64,000 nucleotides of DNA from Adenanthera pavonina (taxonomy: Eukaryota; Streptophyta; Magnoliopsida; Fabales; Fabaceae): contig JAIVEN010000002.1 of NCBI GenBank assembly GCA_026686845.1, positions 20,992,001 to 21,056,000 on the forward strand. The letters run 5' to 3'. Under the pieces are notes generated by a model. It saw only the letters and a program-made list of their open reading frames with translations. It was not told where the DNA came from and did not search any database. Made by a program: the position numbers and the translations under genes. Numbering within the stretch: position 1 is the first letter of the stretch; every line of letters begins with the position of its first letter. Below, in pieces: positions 12,507 to 24,240 of this stretch.

Positions 12507-13827
12507 GAGGGCCGGCTTACAAAATTAATGACATATGAGCCCCTTAGATTTCAAAGTGAAAGAAAAATAAAGACAAAATCCTTAACTATCACAAAAATAA
12601 AACAAGAAATGATAAAAAGGCCCCTAGCTAGTGATAAACTCATTTGTTAATTGAACAACTCAGTTGGAAATAACATAAGATTACTTGGTAATTATGCAAG
12701 ATAAATTATAAATTTTCAATAATTAAATTGAAAACTACGCAAGAATACTTGGAAATGATTCCCAATGGGATTTAGTGGTAAACTAATTACTTGTTAATTA
12801 CACAGTTTTTTTTTTGCAAATAATTAACAACTCAATTGGAAATAACACAAGTTCACTTTGTAGATAAATCTCATAAACACTACAATCTACTCTCTCCATT
12901 CCCTAATATAAAGGATGTCACACCCGGAGATGCGACGCGGACGGCTCAGGGAAAGAAAAAGAAAAAGGGTGAAACCGGCCCGCCTGACGGGAGGCCGGCC
13001 TCGGATGGAGTCGCCACCAAAATTTTGAGGGAAATTTTGGGAAATCGGGACAAAAACAAAAAACAATGGATAAGGATTGGTCTGCGAATCAAAGTTGGGT
13101 TCGGGAGTACGATTGTGAGTGGGGAAGGTGTTAGGCACCCCCACAACACCCGTTCCTGAGAACGGTTACCTTAGGTTGACTATGCAATTTTTATGGCTTT
13201 TTACAAGTTTATTTTGGTTGCCCTTTTACCATTCACATGCAAAAATAAATATAAAAATAAGAAAAATGTAAAAATAAAAATAAAGAATAAAATGAAAATA
13301 TTAAAAATTGGAAAAAATAAATTAAGAGGAAAATGTTATTTATTTACAAGAACGGACTTAAAAAGAAATAAATTGGTAAGTATTTACTAAAATAAGAGAA
13401 AAAACGTTGAATAAATCAGAAAATATTTATTTATTTACAAAGGTGGACTTGACCCAGAATGAGAGTCTGGGGCCTACGTACCCTGCGATAGGGATCAAAG
13501 TCGACGTAGTTCGGACTAAAAATGCGTGTCACTGGGTTGGTATTTTTTATTTTATATTTTCTTTGAAAAGAGAAGTCAATAGAAAATAATTTGTCTTTCC
13601 ACAAAGAAAACAATTTTTAGAATTGGTTGGTGTGTTTTAATTTGTAAAAGACAGATTAATTCTCATTGTTTACTCTTTTCATTTATTTTTGGTTTAATCA
13701 ATTTTACAAGAGAATATATATTTTTCTTGATTTAGAAAATATGATTAAAAATTATGTGTGATTTTAAACCTTCTATATTGATTAAAAAAATTTGGAAACA
13801 ATTTTATTTATAAAATAAAACCAATTG

Positions 13828-14700
13828 GCTCATGTGGTGACTTTATCACTCACATTTACCCATTGATACCTAAATGCCCATGGTGGTGTTACTCGAGACA
13901 AAAAGATATAAAAAAAATTGAAAGAAGACGATTTGTTAATTTCACAAAATTTTTTTTTTACAAATTATTATTATATATTTTTTTTAAAAATCATTTTAAC
14001 ACTTATTTATTAAAAAAATGAAATTAAAAAAATGTGATCATTATTTGTTGAAAAATAATAATCAGCATATGTGGTGACTTTATCACTCACAAGTTACTGA
14101 TTTGTATTTAAATACTCACGGTGTTTCCACTCGGGGCAAATAAAGGCTGAGAGCTTGAATGAAAGGAAGTGTTTTTTTTTTTAAGGAAAAAAATTTAAAA
14201 TAGGACTCTTATGTAGATATTCCCCATTTTTATTTATTTATTATTTATATTTGTGTACGGAAATGCATTTAGAACATCCCGTTATTCCTAAAATATAAAA
14301 TACTCAAAAGTGATAGAGTTGCCACGTTCAACATATATATATATATATTAAACTTTATTTGTATTTTATGATTTATTTATATTTCCTATTTTAACATTGT
14401 GAAAAATAGAAAACAAAACTATTAGAAATCCCCTTATTTATTATCATTTTTTTTTGGAATAGTATTATATATATACATATATATATATATATATTATCTT
14501 TTATTTTATTTTATATTTTATATTCCCCTTTTTTTTTAACAAAAGATTTAAGGTAAACTCCTCCTTATGTTTTCATTTTTCCAAAATCAATTTTCAAATT
14601 AAACAGCATATATGGTGATTTGGTCACTCATAATTTGCTGATTTGTATTTTCATGATCGCTTTAAGTATCATGGTAACTCCTTACTCATGGCAATACCTA
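13828..14700. repeat. Three diverged direct repeats inside the LTR
   Basis: A unit of about 80 bp starting CATGTGGTGACTTTATCACT recurs at about 13830, 14065 and 14605. Each is followed by a related TGATTTGTATTTAAATACTC-like segment, and the first two by a CTCGRGRCAAA-like segment. Spacings are about 235 and 540 bp. Repeats of this kind often mark regulatory regions in long LTRs. Confidence 0.6.
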
Positions 14701-15769
14701 CCAACATTGTATGCACAAATGAAGACTTAACAAGGAAATTAGCTCAAAAATGAAAAGTTAAGCCGACCACCCATTAATACTAAAAAGTTCTAAGAAGCGA
14801 ATCATTAACTCAAAGAACGTTAATTATCAATTTAAGCATCCAATAGGTGAAAATAACGGCTAATCCTTGGCAAGTTATCTTAATGGACATAAAAGCCATG
14901 GCTGGATTTTATGAAGCTAGAATCGATACTTAATTTGCCTTGGTCGTATTACCATTAAACTAATATCTGATTTGCATGAAACTTAACACGGATATGAACA
15001 TTTACACACATAAGATGACGGCATAAAACATAGAGCCTCTGGAGCTTTCACATTCAAATCAACTAACCTTAAGTATACCCTTTTGCCAAAAATAAAAATT
15101 GTCTGCAAGGTTAAGTAATTACAATATCGAGGGTGTTGCAATAAGCAAATATAGCACGTGAGTCTGATTCCCCCAGATCAAGTCTTCAATAAAAAAACTA
15201 TACAAGAACGCATGCCACACAAGAACACAGGCCAGAAAAGGAATAAACTACCATAGGCACAAACAGAGCTATCAGGCACTTAGACTGAGGGTTATAAAAT
15301 AAGTCTCTAGACCAAACAGCATCCCAATCACAATTAACCCATCCCTCCCAAACACCTCAACGTGTGCCATTCAGGAGATCCCGCAGGTCCAAAACATGTC
15401 ACCATTTTCATGCAACAGAAACTTTCTCAGAACTATGAACTCAGACATCCTTTCTTCATAGAGCAATAAGATGATTCAGAAACAAAACGCAGATAAACCA
15501 ATTATGATGCTCAGGAAAAAGACATTGCTCAAAGAAAATCAAATACTGTGGAGAAAACTCGACAGATCCGAGATGCAAGTCAAATTCATTCGTAGCATGC
15601 CTGGCTAAACCACAGTACATTCTAATACCCAGTTTCAGTCCCTGGACAGCAAAACAGAACACCGAGCACATACATCAGTTGTCCAGCCATTTCACTCCTA
15701 AACTTGTTCTAGCCTATTACATTAAAATGAAAATTCAAGACGAAGATTACCAGCTGAAGCCACTATTGA

Positions 15770-16725
15770 TTGTATGCCGTCGCTCCGGTTCCCCTCCTTC
15801 CTTTCCCTTGTCTTCACCTTTGTTCAGAGCTCCCCCTTTAGCCTCACAGTTCTCTGATTCTCGGCCTGCCTCCCTCAACCTCTTCCTCTGTTTTTCAGAC
15901 TCTCCACTCTCGGACCACCGAATCTCCAGCCAAAACCCAAAAAAAAAAACCCCCCTTCTCAGGGTGTCACTCCACGGCTTATATAGGCAACACCGAGGGT
16001 GATAGGACGAACCGATGGAGTGTGTGATCCTTCTCTCCTCTGTTTCTTCGTCCCATTTCGTGCCTTCCGCTACTCTCTTCTGACATGGTACGGAGCAGAG
16101 CCCCTTTATCATTTCTGGCCTCCAAGCTGTCTTTCCCTTCTCTCTCTGCGGTCCCAACTTATGCTCGTCCTCAAATGCCTCTTGCTTCCACTACTCTGCC
16201 GTGACAGAGTACGGAGTAGTGGAAATCCCTCCATCGTGTCTGGCCTGCACACCCTCTCTCGGCTCTTCCCTCTGCCTTCGTCCTTGCAAGTCCTCTCCCG
16301 CGGCTTCTGGTTTCCAAGCTTCCTCTGCATTCCATGCTCGCGGCCGGCTCCTTTCCTTCTCTGCCCGAGCCCTCTTTCGGTCCCTTGTCCCCTGCTCTCA
16401 CTCGGTCCTTCTTCGGTCAAGCCTTCCTCTCTCCGGAACCCCGAGCCCGTCTCTGAACCTCGTGGCTGAGCCCTAAGGCTCCCACTCTCTCCTCGAACAC
16501 CCTCTCTCCAATTCAGGCTCCACCGAAGCTCCCTCGGTTTCTAGCTCGCTCTCTTCCTCCCTAACTCCCTCTGGTTTGTCCCTTGCTCTCACGGCCGAAC
16601 CCTCGCTCTCCTCTCCTTTCTTTTTCTTTTCGCGGCTCTCCTTACTCTCTGGTCCGCGGCTGCCCCTCCCTTCATCCTCCCCGAGCCCTAAGGCTCCTCC
16701 TCTCGGGGCCAAGCCCCTTGGACCA
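15770..16725. other. GC- and CT-rich module of the LTR (no gene)
   Basis: About 1 kb of strongly pyrimidine-biased, GC-rich sequence inside an otherwise AT-rich LTR. Long open frames exist on both strands (up to 156 codons), but they reflect low stop-codon density. The translations are Ser/Leu/Pro-rich on one strand and Arg/Glu/Gly-rich on the other, with no domain. A diverged internal duplication is visible: TACGGAGCAGAG...TCTGGCCTCC near 16090 and TACGGAGTAGTG...TCTGGCCTGC near 16210. Confidence 0.6.
15979..15986 (+). promoter_or_regulatory. Candidate LTR promoter TATA box
   Basis: CGGCTTATATAGGCAACACC sits at the border between AT-rich LTR sequence and the GC-rich CT-biased module that follows. 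It is the best TATA box in the LTR and would place the start of R near 16010. Inference only. Confidence 0.4.
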
Positions 16726-16877
16726 GGTCACGAGCCCTGTTGAGGGCTCGTGACCTTTTGGGCTGAAGTTGAGGGCTCGTGACCTTTTGGGCTGAAGTGC
16801 AACTTCAGCCCAACATGCCCCCTCCCCCTTTTTTTTTTTTTGGACTTCAGATTTTGGGCCGAATCTCGGCCCAAAAT
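16726..16877. repeat. 29-bp tandem repeat and three perfect hairpins in the LTR
   Basis: Hairpin 1 has a 13-bp stem (16726-16738 with 16743-16755, starting GGTCACGAGCCCT). Hairpin 2 has a 10-bp stem (16789-16798 with 16802-16811, GGGCTGAAGT) and a 3-nt loop. Hairpin 3 has a 12-bp stem (16851-16862 with 16866-16877, ATTTTGGGCCGA) and a 3-nt loop. A 29-bp unit beginning TGAGGGCTCGTGACC is repeated exactly at 16741-16769 and 16770-16798, overlapping hairpins 1 and 2. Confidence 0.85.
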
Positions 16878-17705
16878 TAATTAATTTTAATTAAAAAATT
16901 TTTTTTTTAAAATTTTTTTTAATTTTTTATTTAAAATTTTTTAGTTATTTATATTTTTATTATTATTATTTCCATATTTATTTTTTTGTTTTGGTTCATT
17001 TATTTATTTATTTTATTTTTTCCTTATCTATTTATTTATTATTTCTTTCTTTTTTTTTCTCTCTTTTTTATGTCTTCAATCATTTACTTATCAATCTATT
17101 ATTATTTTCTATTATTATTATATGTTTTTATTATATTTATACATTTTTTATTTTATTTTATTTATTATTATTATTATTATTTTATTTTTTATTTTTTATT
17201 ATTTTTTTATATTTTTTTTCAATTACCCGGACAAAATACGGTGTTCACAAAGGATATTTAAGAAATTTATTTTATTCCAAAATATAAAGAATAAATAAGG
17301 ATTGTCTAATGCATTTAATATTTTTTTTCTAATAATGTCCCTTATTAATAATTATTTTCATTAATTACATAATATAAATTTTAAACATTAAATGACGATA
17401 TCCTTTAATTTAAAATTATTTTAAATTTCTAACACATTTAATCATTCCAACTCCTTTTAATTATACATGTGAATTCATTATTTGTTCTTTATATTTAGAA
17501 ATGGTGGAAAGTATAATGTTATACTCACTTGTTAACAATTATGTATGTTTTATTATAAAAATTAAACAACTCACTTGCAAATTGTGCAAAAATAAAACTT
17601 GTAAATGAATCCACCACCAGTACTATCATTTATAGTTTCTCTAACCAGGGCATTTTGAAGTTTAAGGGGCTCATTTATCATCAATTTTGTAGCCGGTCCT
17701 CCTTC

Positions 17706-20700
17706 GTCATGTTCCCAAAATTTTATGTTCGGGGTCATCTATGCTAAAGTGATGTCTCTCTTTTGTTGATTTAATTTAATTTACCAGCAAAAACTTTTTC
17801 GTACCCATCTTTTTAAGCCTTTTGTGGGCTCCGTTACTCATTTTGAAGTAGGCATTGGGACATTGTCGAATTCGTAAAGCCTCATTAGAATTCTCATTAT
17901 TATTCATTCATTTCAGTCGAAATATCAGAGGACTTTGCAAACAGTACACTACTATCACACTAGGTTTGGTTTTTGTGTAGTAGGCTTTTTAAGTGGCCAC
18001 TAATTTAATTGTGAGGTGTGAAAAAGCAACCTTCGATAATATCTGTACCTTTTCAACTCCAAGTCTCCATCATTGTTTGATAGGTGTGGTCCACAGCCAA
18101 TTAAACACTTCTTAAAGGGGTTACATAACATGTTGGTGATGAGGCACTATCTGTTATTACGCTATCAAATCATGCATGCATGGGCTGATTAGTACTAATT
18201 GGGCAATATTAACTAGTCCATCCACCTAAACAAATTTCAGAATTACCATACCTAGCTAAACCCTTGAAGAGTTCCCGGCTTGGTGGTTAGTGCACCACAC
18301 TCTAAACGCTAACGTCGCCAAGTTTAAATTAGAAAAAACAAACCTAACATTTCTTAAATAAGGTCTTAAAATTAAGTTTTGTTTATGAAAAATCATATTA
18401 AGAAATTATCTTTATTTAGGTTTGATAATGTTGGATATCATATAATTATATAAAATAAATTAACAAACTTAATTCAAACAATTACTTTCAGTTTCTCATC
18501 AAATTTAATTTTCTGAAAATCCGTACAAAATTTTTCTTAATAAATGAAACCTTATAAGTTGGGTCAGGTCTATCCTTATCCTAGAATGAGGAAAACCTAT
18601 TAAAATGAAAGTAGTTTGGGAACAAGCTGATGTGCATACCTAATCCTAATGGAGGGGTAGCAAAACCAAGCAAACTCTAGCTAGAAAGAAATAATAACTT
18701 CACATGGTGCTTTCTTGAAAGATTGAGACGATATTTTATTAAACGTCTCTAGATCCCCAGTTTCCTCTTCAATAATAAAACTGGACGAACTTGGGGCTAA
18801 GCATGGCATGGTCCACCAACTATACCAATCTATATCCGCAGCTTAACTGGCAAGAAAGTAGGGTATGATTGGACGTTAAATTCAAGCCAGACCTTCCCCA
18901 AGTGGCTTCTAATCAATATCAAATATAAAATATAAAAATTACGAGAGGTAATCTTACTGTATACAATCATAAATAATACAGTATGATTTATTTTGGATTT
19001 CAGATCGATAAATGCACGAGATAAGGACTTGAAACTGGAGAAAAAAAAAGGTGATGGTGGTAATAGAGTTAAATCTCATGCCTTTTATATATCTACATCA
19101 CCTTTTTATTCTTTCTTTCTTTGTAAGCCTTCTTTAGGTGTGTACATAAGGGAAAGAAAGGGGTCGTTTCACAGGGAATATGGATTTAAGAAGAAATGTG
19201 CGTGGCAGACAACTAACCTAACCTATGCAGTGGTCGGACACGCAGAAAGCCAAGGAAGTTCACTTTATGGAAGCTTTTCACATGGCTTCGGGTCCCTTTA
19301 CATGTCTACACACGATGGCAGGTTCAGATCATCACATCCTTATATAATTCCTGTTCAACTCACCTACCTTCCTAGCTTTCTTTTCCGCATATATTGCAGA
19401 TATATATTAGATATATGTATTACACACACAAGTATACATAGGTCCGTGTCTTGCGTAGATTTAGATTTTCAGATTCATCGTTCCCTCCTGCTTCCAACGT
19501 ACTCCCCAAGTTTCCAAATTTACAGAAGATATATTAATGGATTCATTTAGAAGCGGGAAAAGAAATTGATGGAAGATTTGATTCGCATTTCTATCTCTTT
19601 CCCCATTAATTTATGGTACCAAATATGAAGCCGGTGACATATACAGAGATAATCATAGATTACGAGTATCCCTTATTAAGGTCAAAAAGTAAGCCCTCCA
19701 ACTAAATTTACTGTGTGTATATAAAGGAGAAGCAAACTGTACTGTCTCACAAACTGACGTCGAAAAAGAGACGATCAGGTTTCCCTAGCAAAAAGGACAA
19801 CATTTTCTATCTGAATGGGATGACGTTGCAACATATTTCCAAGTGAAACAGAATTCGTTAATAATCTCCCATTAAAAGAAAACAATTTTAGATGGCATTC
19901 TAATATTTCACAATTACTTGCCGTGACACTAAAATCATTTGGGGATGAAAGATCAAAACATTAATTACAATTTTGTTTTCCTTTGTATAAAAAAACATTA
20001 ATTACAATTTTTTTTATAATCATACATTCCAAAAAAATAATATAACAAAGTGGTAATGTATGGAATTTAATTTTACTTTTGATACTTATATTTTTTTCTC
20101 AATCTCTTCTCAAATATTTTATTATAGGGGAATACGAAATGTTGGGAATGGAAATAGTAATACTATTATATCAAAACTTCAAATATTATTAGATTTCAGA
20201 AAAGTCAAATAAATCAACACATAAAAATAAGGTGCCTTAAAAGAAGGGAAAAAAGTAAATATGGGAACTTTTATCCTGGCCAACTTACAAAACCTACCAA
20301 TAAGGTCCTTTTGTTATTAAGAATAAATTTTTTATTAGAAATATTAATCTGCATAGGTGCTTTCAATGAAATTTTCTCTATAGTACAAGCAGTCATTTTT
20401 ATAAGCGGATAGGATCCGATTATATTTTTTTTGCCAATTGAACATATGACACGTGGGTGGTGGATCGACTAGATTAATTAATAGTAAATAATCATTTCAA
20501 ATACTATTAGATTAATTAATAGTAAATGATTTGAGAAATTTGTCCAACCATGGGCTGAGTGGTTATGGGCCAAGTATCTTGTTCCTTGCAATTTATTGGG
20601 TCTGGATGAGATGGATTTTTTTCTTCTTCAGTGAACTTAATTAGATTCAGTGGGGATTTTCAATAGTTTCAAACTTCCAAATTTGTACTTGGTAAAAAAA

Positions 20701-21340
20701 AAAAAATTCCAAATTTGTAAGGACCTCAAAATGTCTACCTTGTTGTGGACCAAAGTGTCTACGGACGAAAAATGGGTTATTCAATGGAAATATAAAATTT
20801 ATAATAAATCATATCAATCAAAGATGTGGGAAGTAACCATTAAGATATAAGTTGGCCAAGAAAAACCATTAATATACACATCGAAATATTTTGATAAATG
20901 TTGTAAGGTACTGTCGAATTATATTTGAGCGTTGTTAAATTTAAATGGAGGGTAGACTGGTAGTTCTCCCTGTGTAATTTTTTACTCCACAATGCTCAAA
21001 CTCAATACTTTGTTTAATTGTGACTCCTTACCACTCAATCAAATTGTTGTTGTTGGTCATTCATTATTCAGTGACGCCATGCATCATCAAACAATTTAGT
21101 CCTCAGAACTATGAAGGAAATTATGATTTTTTTACTCTAAAAAATTTTGAAATTAAAATCCATCAATCTTCTTTATGAAAAATACATACTGTCGAATATA
21201 TATATTAAAAGGCTCGAGAATTCAAATGATACGATTATATTTTAATGGAAGACTAAATTGTTAAAAAAGAAGTAAATCTTTCAAAAACTTACTAGATAAC
21301 TTAGAAAAAAAGGCCACACATAATTTTTTGCCAACAACGT
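17706..21340. other. Intergenic DNA with a SINE-like relic
   Basis: Around 18268-18350 a tRNA-derived SINE head is suggested by an A-box-like TGGTGGTTAGTGCACC and a decayed B-box-like GCCAAGTTTAAATT; confidence in that is low. The long frame at 18993-19550 opens on TTG with no early ATG and resembles nothing. A TATA-like CCTTATATAATT lies at about 19337. No gene is supported. Confidence 0.4.
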
Positions 21341-22921
21341 TCAACGAAGAGGTGGTATACTTTGTTCATTTTTGAAGAAGTTGCCTGGATCAACCATGGT
21401 TTTCACACGTACCAATCTTTTAAAATTGTCCATAAAAAACTTGCCACAATAAATTCTGGAAACGTTCATCCTCGTCTCGTTGCTTGGATTGGCGCCAATT
21501 TCAAGATCCCTGTAATTAAGGAATGCCTCCCTCGGAGATTTCGAAACATACGGTGTCATGAAGTTGAAAAGTGTCCTGGAAACATTCATGTAACGCCCGG
21601 TTTCCTCTATCCCTTCTTTCTGCCAAAACGTATAATACTGAATCATAAACAAGTTTCCAGCTCTGTGAGGAAATGGAGTCTCCCACGGTGAAATCTCACC
21701 CATCTTCCCACCATAAGGGTTCCATTGCATATATGTATTCTCAATAGGAATCATCGTCTTCCATATGGATTCCATGGCTTCTTTTGAGATAGGCTTCTTC
21801 ACGAAATCTGACCTGCTCTTGAAAAATTCATTTGTTGGCCCTTTCTTTGTCAGTAGGGTTTCAATGGGGCTTCCCATGGGGTACTCAACCCAGAAAAGAG
21901 TGGAATTAACCCATGGCATTTCCTTACAGTCACTTTGTTTGAGACCCAGTTCAGGAAAACTCTCATTCACCAAAGGTAGCAACCTATCAATTTGCCCTAA
22001 GAATTGGCCAAGAAAAGAAACTTGTATCGTCTTCCTACCTTCTTGAGTTCCATTGACGACTAGATGCATCACTCTGATGAAAAGGTCTTCGTGGAGCTTA
22101 GGAGCTACTAGCTGCCATTTGTAAACAAGATCACCAGCTCCTTCGTCTATAGTCCTTTGTACTTTGAACACAGTCACTTTTGGAGGTACAGAGACCAATT
22201 TGAGAATCCATGAAAGAACGACGCCGAAACTAGCAGCTCCGCCTCCTCTAATAGCCCAAAATAAGTCTTCTCTCATTGTCTTCCTATTGAGGATTCTACC
22301 ATTGACGTCAACCAGTTCAGCGTCAACGATATTATCAATGGAAAGACCGTATTTTCTCAACAAATTTCCGTACCCTCCACCAGAAATGTGTCCACCAGTT
22401 CCTACAGTGAAGCCAACGCCACTTGGGAAGGCATGGACGTCACTTTGTTTGGCGATATTATAGTAAACTTCACCAAGTGTTGCTCCTGCCTGAACCAGAG
22501 CCATCTCGTTTCTTATGTCAACTTGAACAGAATGAAGGTTGAACATGTCCAGTCTGACGAAGGGTACTTGTGAGACATAAGAGAGGCCTTCGTAGTCATG
22601 GCCTCCACTTCGAATTCGAATCTGTAGGCCATGAGACTTGGCACATAATATCGTGGCTTGAACATGTGATAGGTCCTTAGCGGCTATGATGGCCTGAGGT
22701 TTTGGTGTGGTGGGTGCTGTATATCTACGATAATGTGTACGATTAAGTAAGACGGATGAGAATGAGGAGTTGGTTGGAGTGTATATGGCACTGGAGATTG
22801 GAACTGAGGATTGAGAATTGCTTGGAAGACATGAGAGAAAACTGTCAAGGGATGAATTCGAAGCTGCCTGTAATCTGACACAAAGACAGAATGCAATGAC
22901 AAGGGAGATATTAATTGTCAT
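21341..22921 (-). CDS. BBE-like FAD-linked oxidoreductase, copy 1 (Cys anchor lost)
   Basis: Intronless, 526 residues, normal for the plant BBE-like family. The ATG at 22921 is chosen because it gives a signal peptide (MTINISLVIAFCLCVRLQA); the frame upstream opens only on TTG. Order: signal peptide, FAD-binding PCMH domain (RSGGHDYEG with His108; GGHISGGGYG at about 176-185; AIRGGG), substrate domain, then the C-terminal BBE motif VDPGNFFKNEQSIPP. Family members oxidise oligosaccharides, monolignols or alkaloid/cannabinoid precursors, usually in the apoplast; the substrate here is unknown. FAD is normally held by His and Cys. Here the Cys position of the FPxGVC motif is Gly170 (GGC codon), so only the His link is expected. 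Several N-glycosylation sites are present. It is the most diverged of the three copies, and its proximal promoter is unrelated to theirs. Confidence 0.93.
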   Translation of the reverse strand: MTINISLVIAFCLCVRLQAASNSSLDSFLSCLPSNSQSSVPISSAIYTPTNSSFSSVLLNRTHYRRYTAPTTPKPQAIIAAKDLSHVQATILCAKSHGLQIRIRSGGHDYEGLSYVSQVPFVRLDMFNLHSVQVDIRNEMALVQAGATLGEVYYNIAKQSDVHAFPSGVGFTVGTGGHISGGGYGNLLRKYGLSIDNIVDAELVDVNGRILNRKTMREDLFWAIRGGGAASFGVVLSWILKLVSVPPKVTVFKVQRTIDEGAGDLVYKWQLVAPKLHEDLFIRVMHLVVNGTQEGRKTIQVSFLGQFLGQIDRLLPLVNESFPELGLKQSDCKEMPWVNSTLFWVEYPMGSPIETLLTKKGPTNEFFKSRSDFVKKPISKEAMESIWKTMIPIENTYMQWNPYGGKMGEISPWETPFPHRAGNLFMIQYYTFWQKEGIEETGRYMNVSRTLFNFMTPYVSKSPREAFLNYRDLEIGANPSNETRMNVSRIYCGKFFMDNFKRLVRVKTMVDPGNFFKNEQSIPPLR

Positions 22922-22995
22922 GGTAAAGGGAGAATTTAGGTTCTTCTCAAGTGAAGAGAACTCAAAGTGCAGAATTTTGGGTAGAGTGACCAAGA

Positions 22996-23002
22996 TTTTA
23001 TA
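22996..23002 (-). promoter_or_regulatory. TATA box of BBE-like copy 1
   Basis: The minus strand reads CTAGTATAAAATC about 75 bp upstream of the ATG at 22921, implying a 5' UTR of roughly 45 bp. Confidence 0.6.
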
Positions 23003-23018
23003 CTAGTTGAGCCAAAAC

Positions 23019-24240
23019 ATTATTGGCCTCTTTTGAATTTCGAGTACAGTCACATGGGGTGTTATTAGGTTGAAATGTAACATAAGGATTTTGTATATAT
23101 ATGTATGCATGATTGTACATGGTAGTGGTGCGTCTACTATACATATATATAACTGTATATGGTAGTGGAACGTTTACTATTCTTGACATTTTAAAAGTTT
23201 TACCGTTCAGTTAACTGATATAATTTTAGATTTTTTAAGGACTCAATAGTGTGTCATCCAAAATTCTCAATTTAAGTCCCTATACAAAAAAAAAAAAGGA
23301 ATAGTTGGTGTTTATTTTTTTGCTTTTATTGACATTCAACTATTGTAGCGTGTTTAAAAAATGTCAACTATTCCAGCGCTAATAATAGAAAACTTTAATT
23401 GGCATTTATACTATAATTAGTTGTGCCTTTCTTCTCTATATAAAGTTTAAACCACACGCAATAATATTTAAATTAACCCTTCATTTGGTTCGAGAGATTT
23501 GGAAGGAAGGAAAAATTTTCAATCCTATTTTTCTCTCTAACCAGTCAAGAGGAGGGAATACTTTTCTTTTTATCTTTTAGACAAGAGGGAGAGGAGGGGA
23601 TGAGAGAGAAAATGCTCACATCCCTTTATTCGGTTTGAAAAAAAAAATATGATAAAAATTTTTTTCTTAATCTCTCCCCTCTAAACCTTTCAAACCAAAT
23701 AGAGATTAAAGGGTGAGTGGGGGAGGGAGAAACCACCTTCTTGTACCCTCTAGGTCCGTCCATGTGCATGCCCAATCAATGCTTAGTACACATTAGTCTT
23801 AGGCCATCCATTCCATTAGATAATGTTTTAATTCCTCAAGAATGAAGAAAACTAAAGGTTCTTCCTTAAGAGTTTAAATACAAGATATGGAGGGTTTTCT
23901 TTCATTTTTTTCTCCTGCTGAAAGCATCGGTTTCTCTCCACTTGAGAGTCTTTGTCGTTATCATGCGATTTGGTTCTTGACACTCTCATTTTAAAGTATT
24001 TTTATTTAAAGTTAAACTTTTTAGTTAAGATTTTTTAAAATAATTAAACTTGTGTAAAAATCATATAAAAACCCCAAAATCTAGAAAAATAAGAAATGTT
24101 AATTGTTTTCTTAAAATGTAATAATCTATAATTAAAAGTAAATAATATATCGTTTGATATATTTAAAAATGTAATTAAGATTTTAACATTTGTAACATAA
24201 ATTTGTCAATGTTTGAATCTTTCTAACTTCTTCTAATTTC
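23019..24240. repeat. Upstream block of BBE copy 1, duplicated at 37122-38117
   Basis: From GGCCTCTTTTGAATTTCGAG (about 23025) this block is collinear with 37132-38117, apart from insertions unique to each copy. Its distal part from about 23920 also matches 31210-31640. Within it, about 23270-23430 has no counterpart in the 37-kb copy. It is the 5' flank of copy 1 and part of the segmental duplication that built the array. Confidence 0.8.
23477..23713. mobile_element. hAT-like MITE, about 237 bp, in the copy 1 upstream block
   Basis: The ends read CCCTTCATTTGGTTCGAGAG and, inverted, CCCTTTAATCTCTATTTGGT. The paralogous site at about 37465 (ATTTAAACAAAGGGGTGAGT) lacks the element, so the paralogue acts as an empty site and supports insertion after the duplication. 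Confidence 0.75.

Larger units (their letters stand above)
12916..17249. mobile_element. Solo LTR, 4334 bp, Ty3/gypsy-type by size and ends
   Basis: Begins TGTCACACCCGG and ends GGTGTTCACA, i.e. TG...CA. It is bracketed by a perfect 5-bp direct repeat AAGGA at 12911-12915 and 17250-17254. Nothing between the borders encodes gag, protease, RT or integrase, and MITE sequence continues directly on both sides, so this is one LTR left after LTR-LTR recombination. LTRs above 4 kb are known from Ogre/Tat-type gypsy elements; assignment to that clade is inference. The + orientation is assumed from the TATA box inside. Confidence 0.85.
12890..17511. mobile_element. Stowaway-like MITE interrupted by a solo LTR
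   Basis: The left end CTCTCTCCATTCCCTAATAT and inverted right end CTTTCCACCATTTCTAAATA share the usual layout and a TAATATAAAG / TAAATATAAAG core. TA flanks both ends (12888-12889 and 17512-17513). Subtracting the LTR and its 5-bp duplication leaves 283 bp, close to the other TA-flanked MITEs in this window. The two halves are 12890-12915 and 17250-17511. Confidence 0.7.
12507..17705. mobile_element. Outer TIR element, split by nested insertions
   Basis: The left end GGAGGGCCGGCTTACAAAAT reappears inverted at the right end (GGAGGACCGGCTACAAAATT). The inverted similarity continues about 55 bp inward through ATGAGCCCCTTAGATTTCAAA / ATGAGCCCCTTAAACTTCAAA. Some similarity also extends outward (AAAATTTTAGGGAA versus AAAATTTTGGGAAC), so the true ends may lie 30-40 bp further out. 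Just inside are repeats of an ACTCATTTGTTAATTNAACAACTC motif on both arms. Once the nested MITE and LTR are removed, about 575 bp remain, the size of a MITE or foldback element. No target duplication could be fixed. Confidence 0.6.

Noticed and set aside
12836..13159. 107-codon forward frame at the LTR start
   Set aside because: It crosses the MITE/LTR junction, so it is assembled from two unrelated insertions.
15679..16712. Overlapping open frames of up to 156 codons on both strands
   Set aside because: They lie in the GC-rich, CT-biased part of the solo LTR. The translations are low-complexity, carry no domain, and are equally open on both strands.
18993..19550. 185-codon forward frame
   Set aside because: It opens on TTG, has no in-frame ATG until late, resembles no protein family and has no supporting gene structure. 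I also looked for known plant microRNA sequences here and found none.
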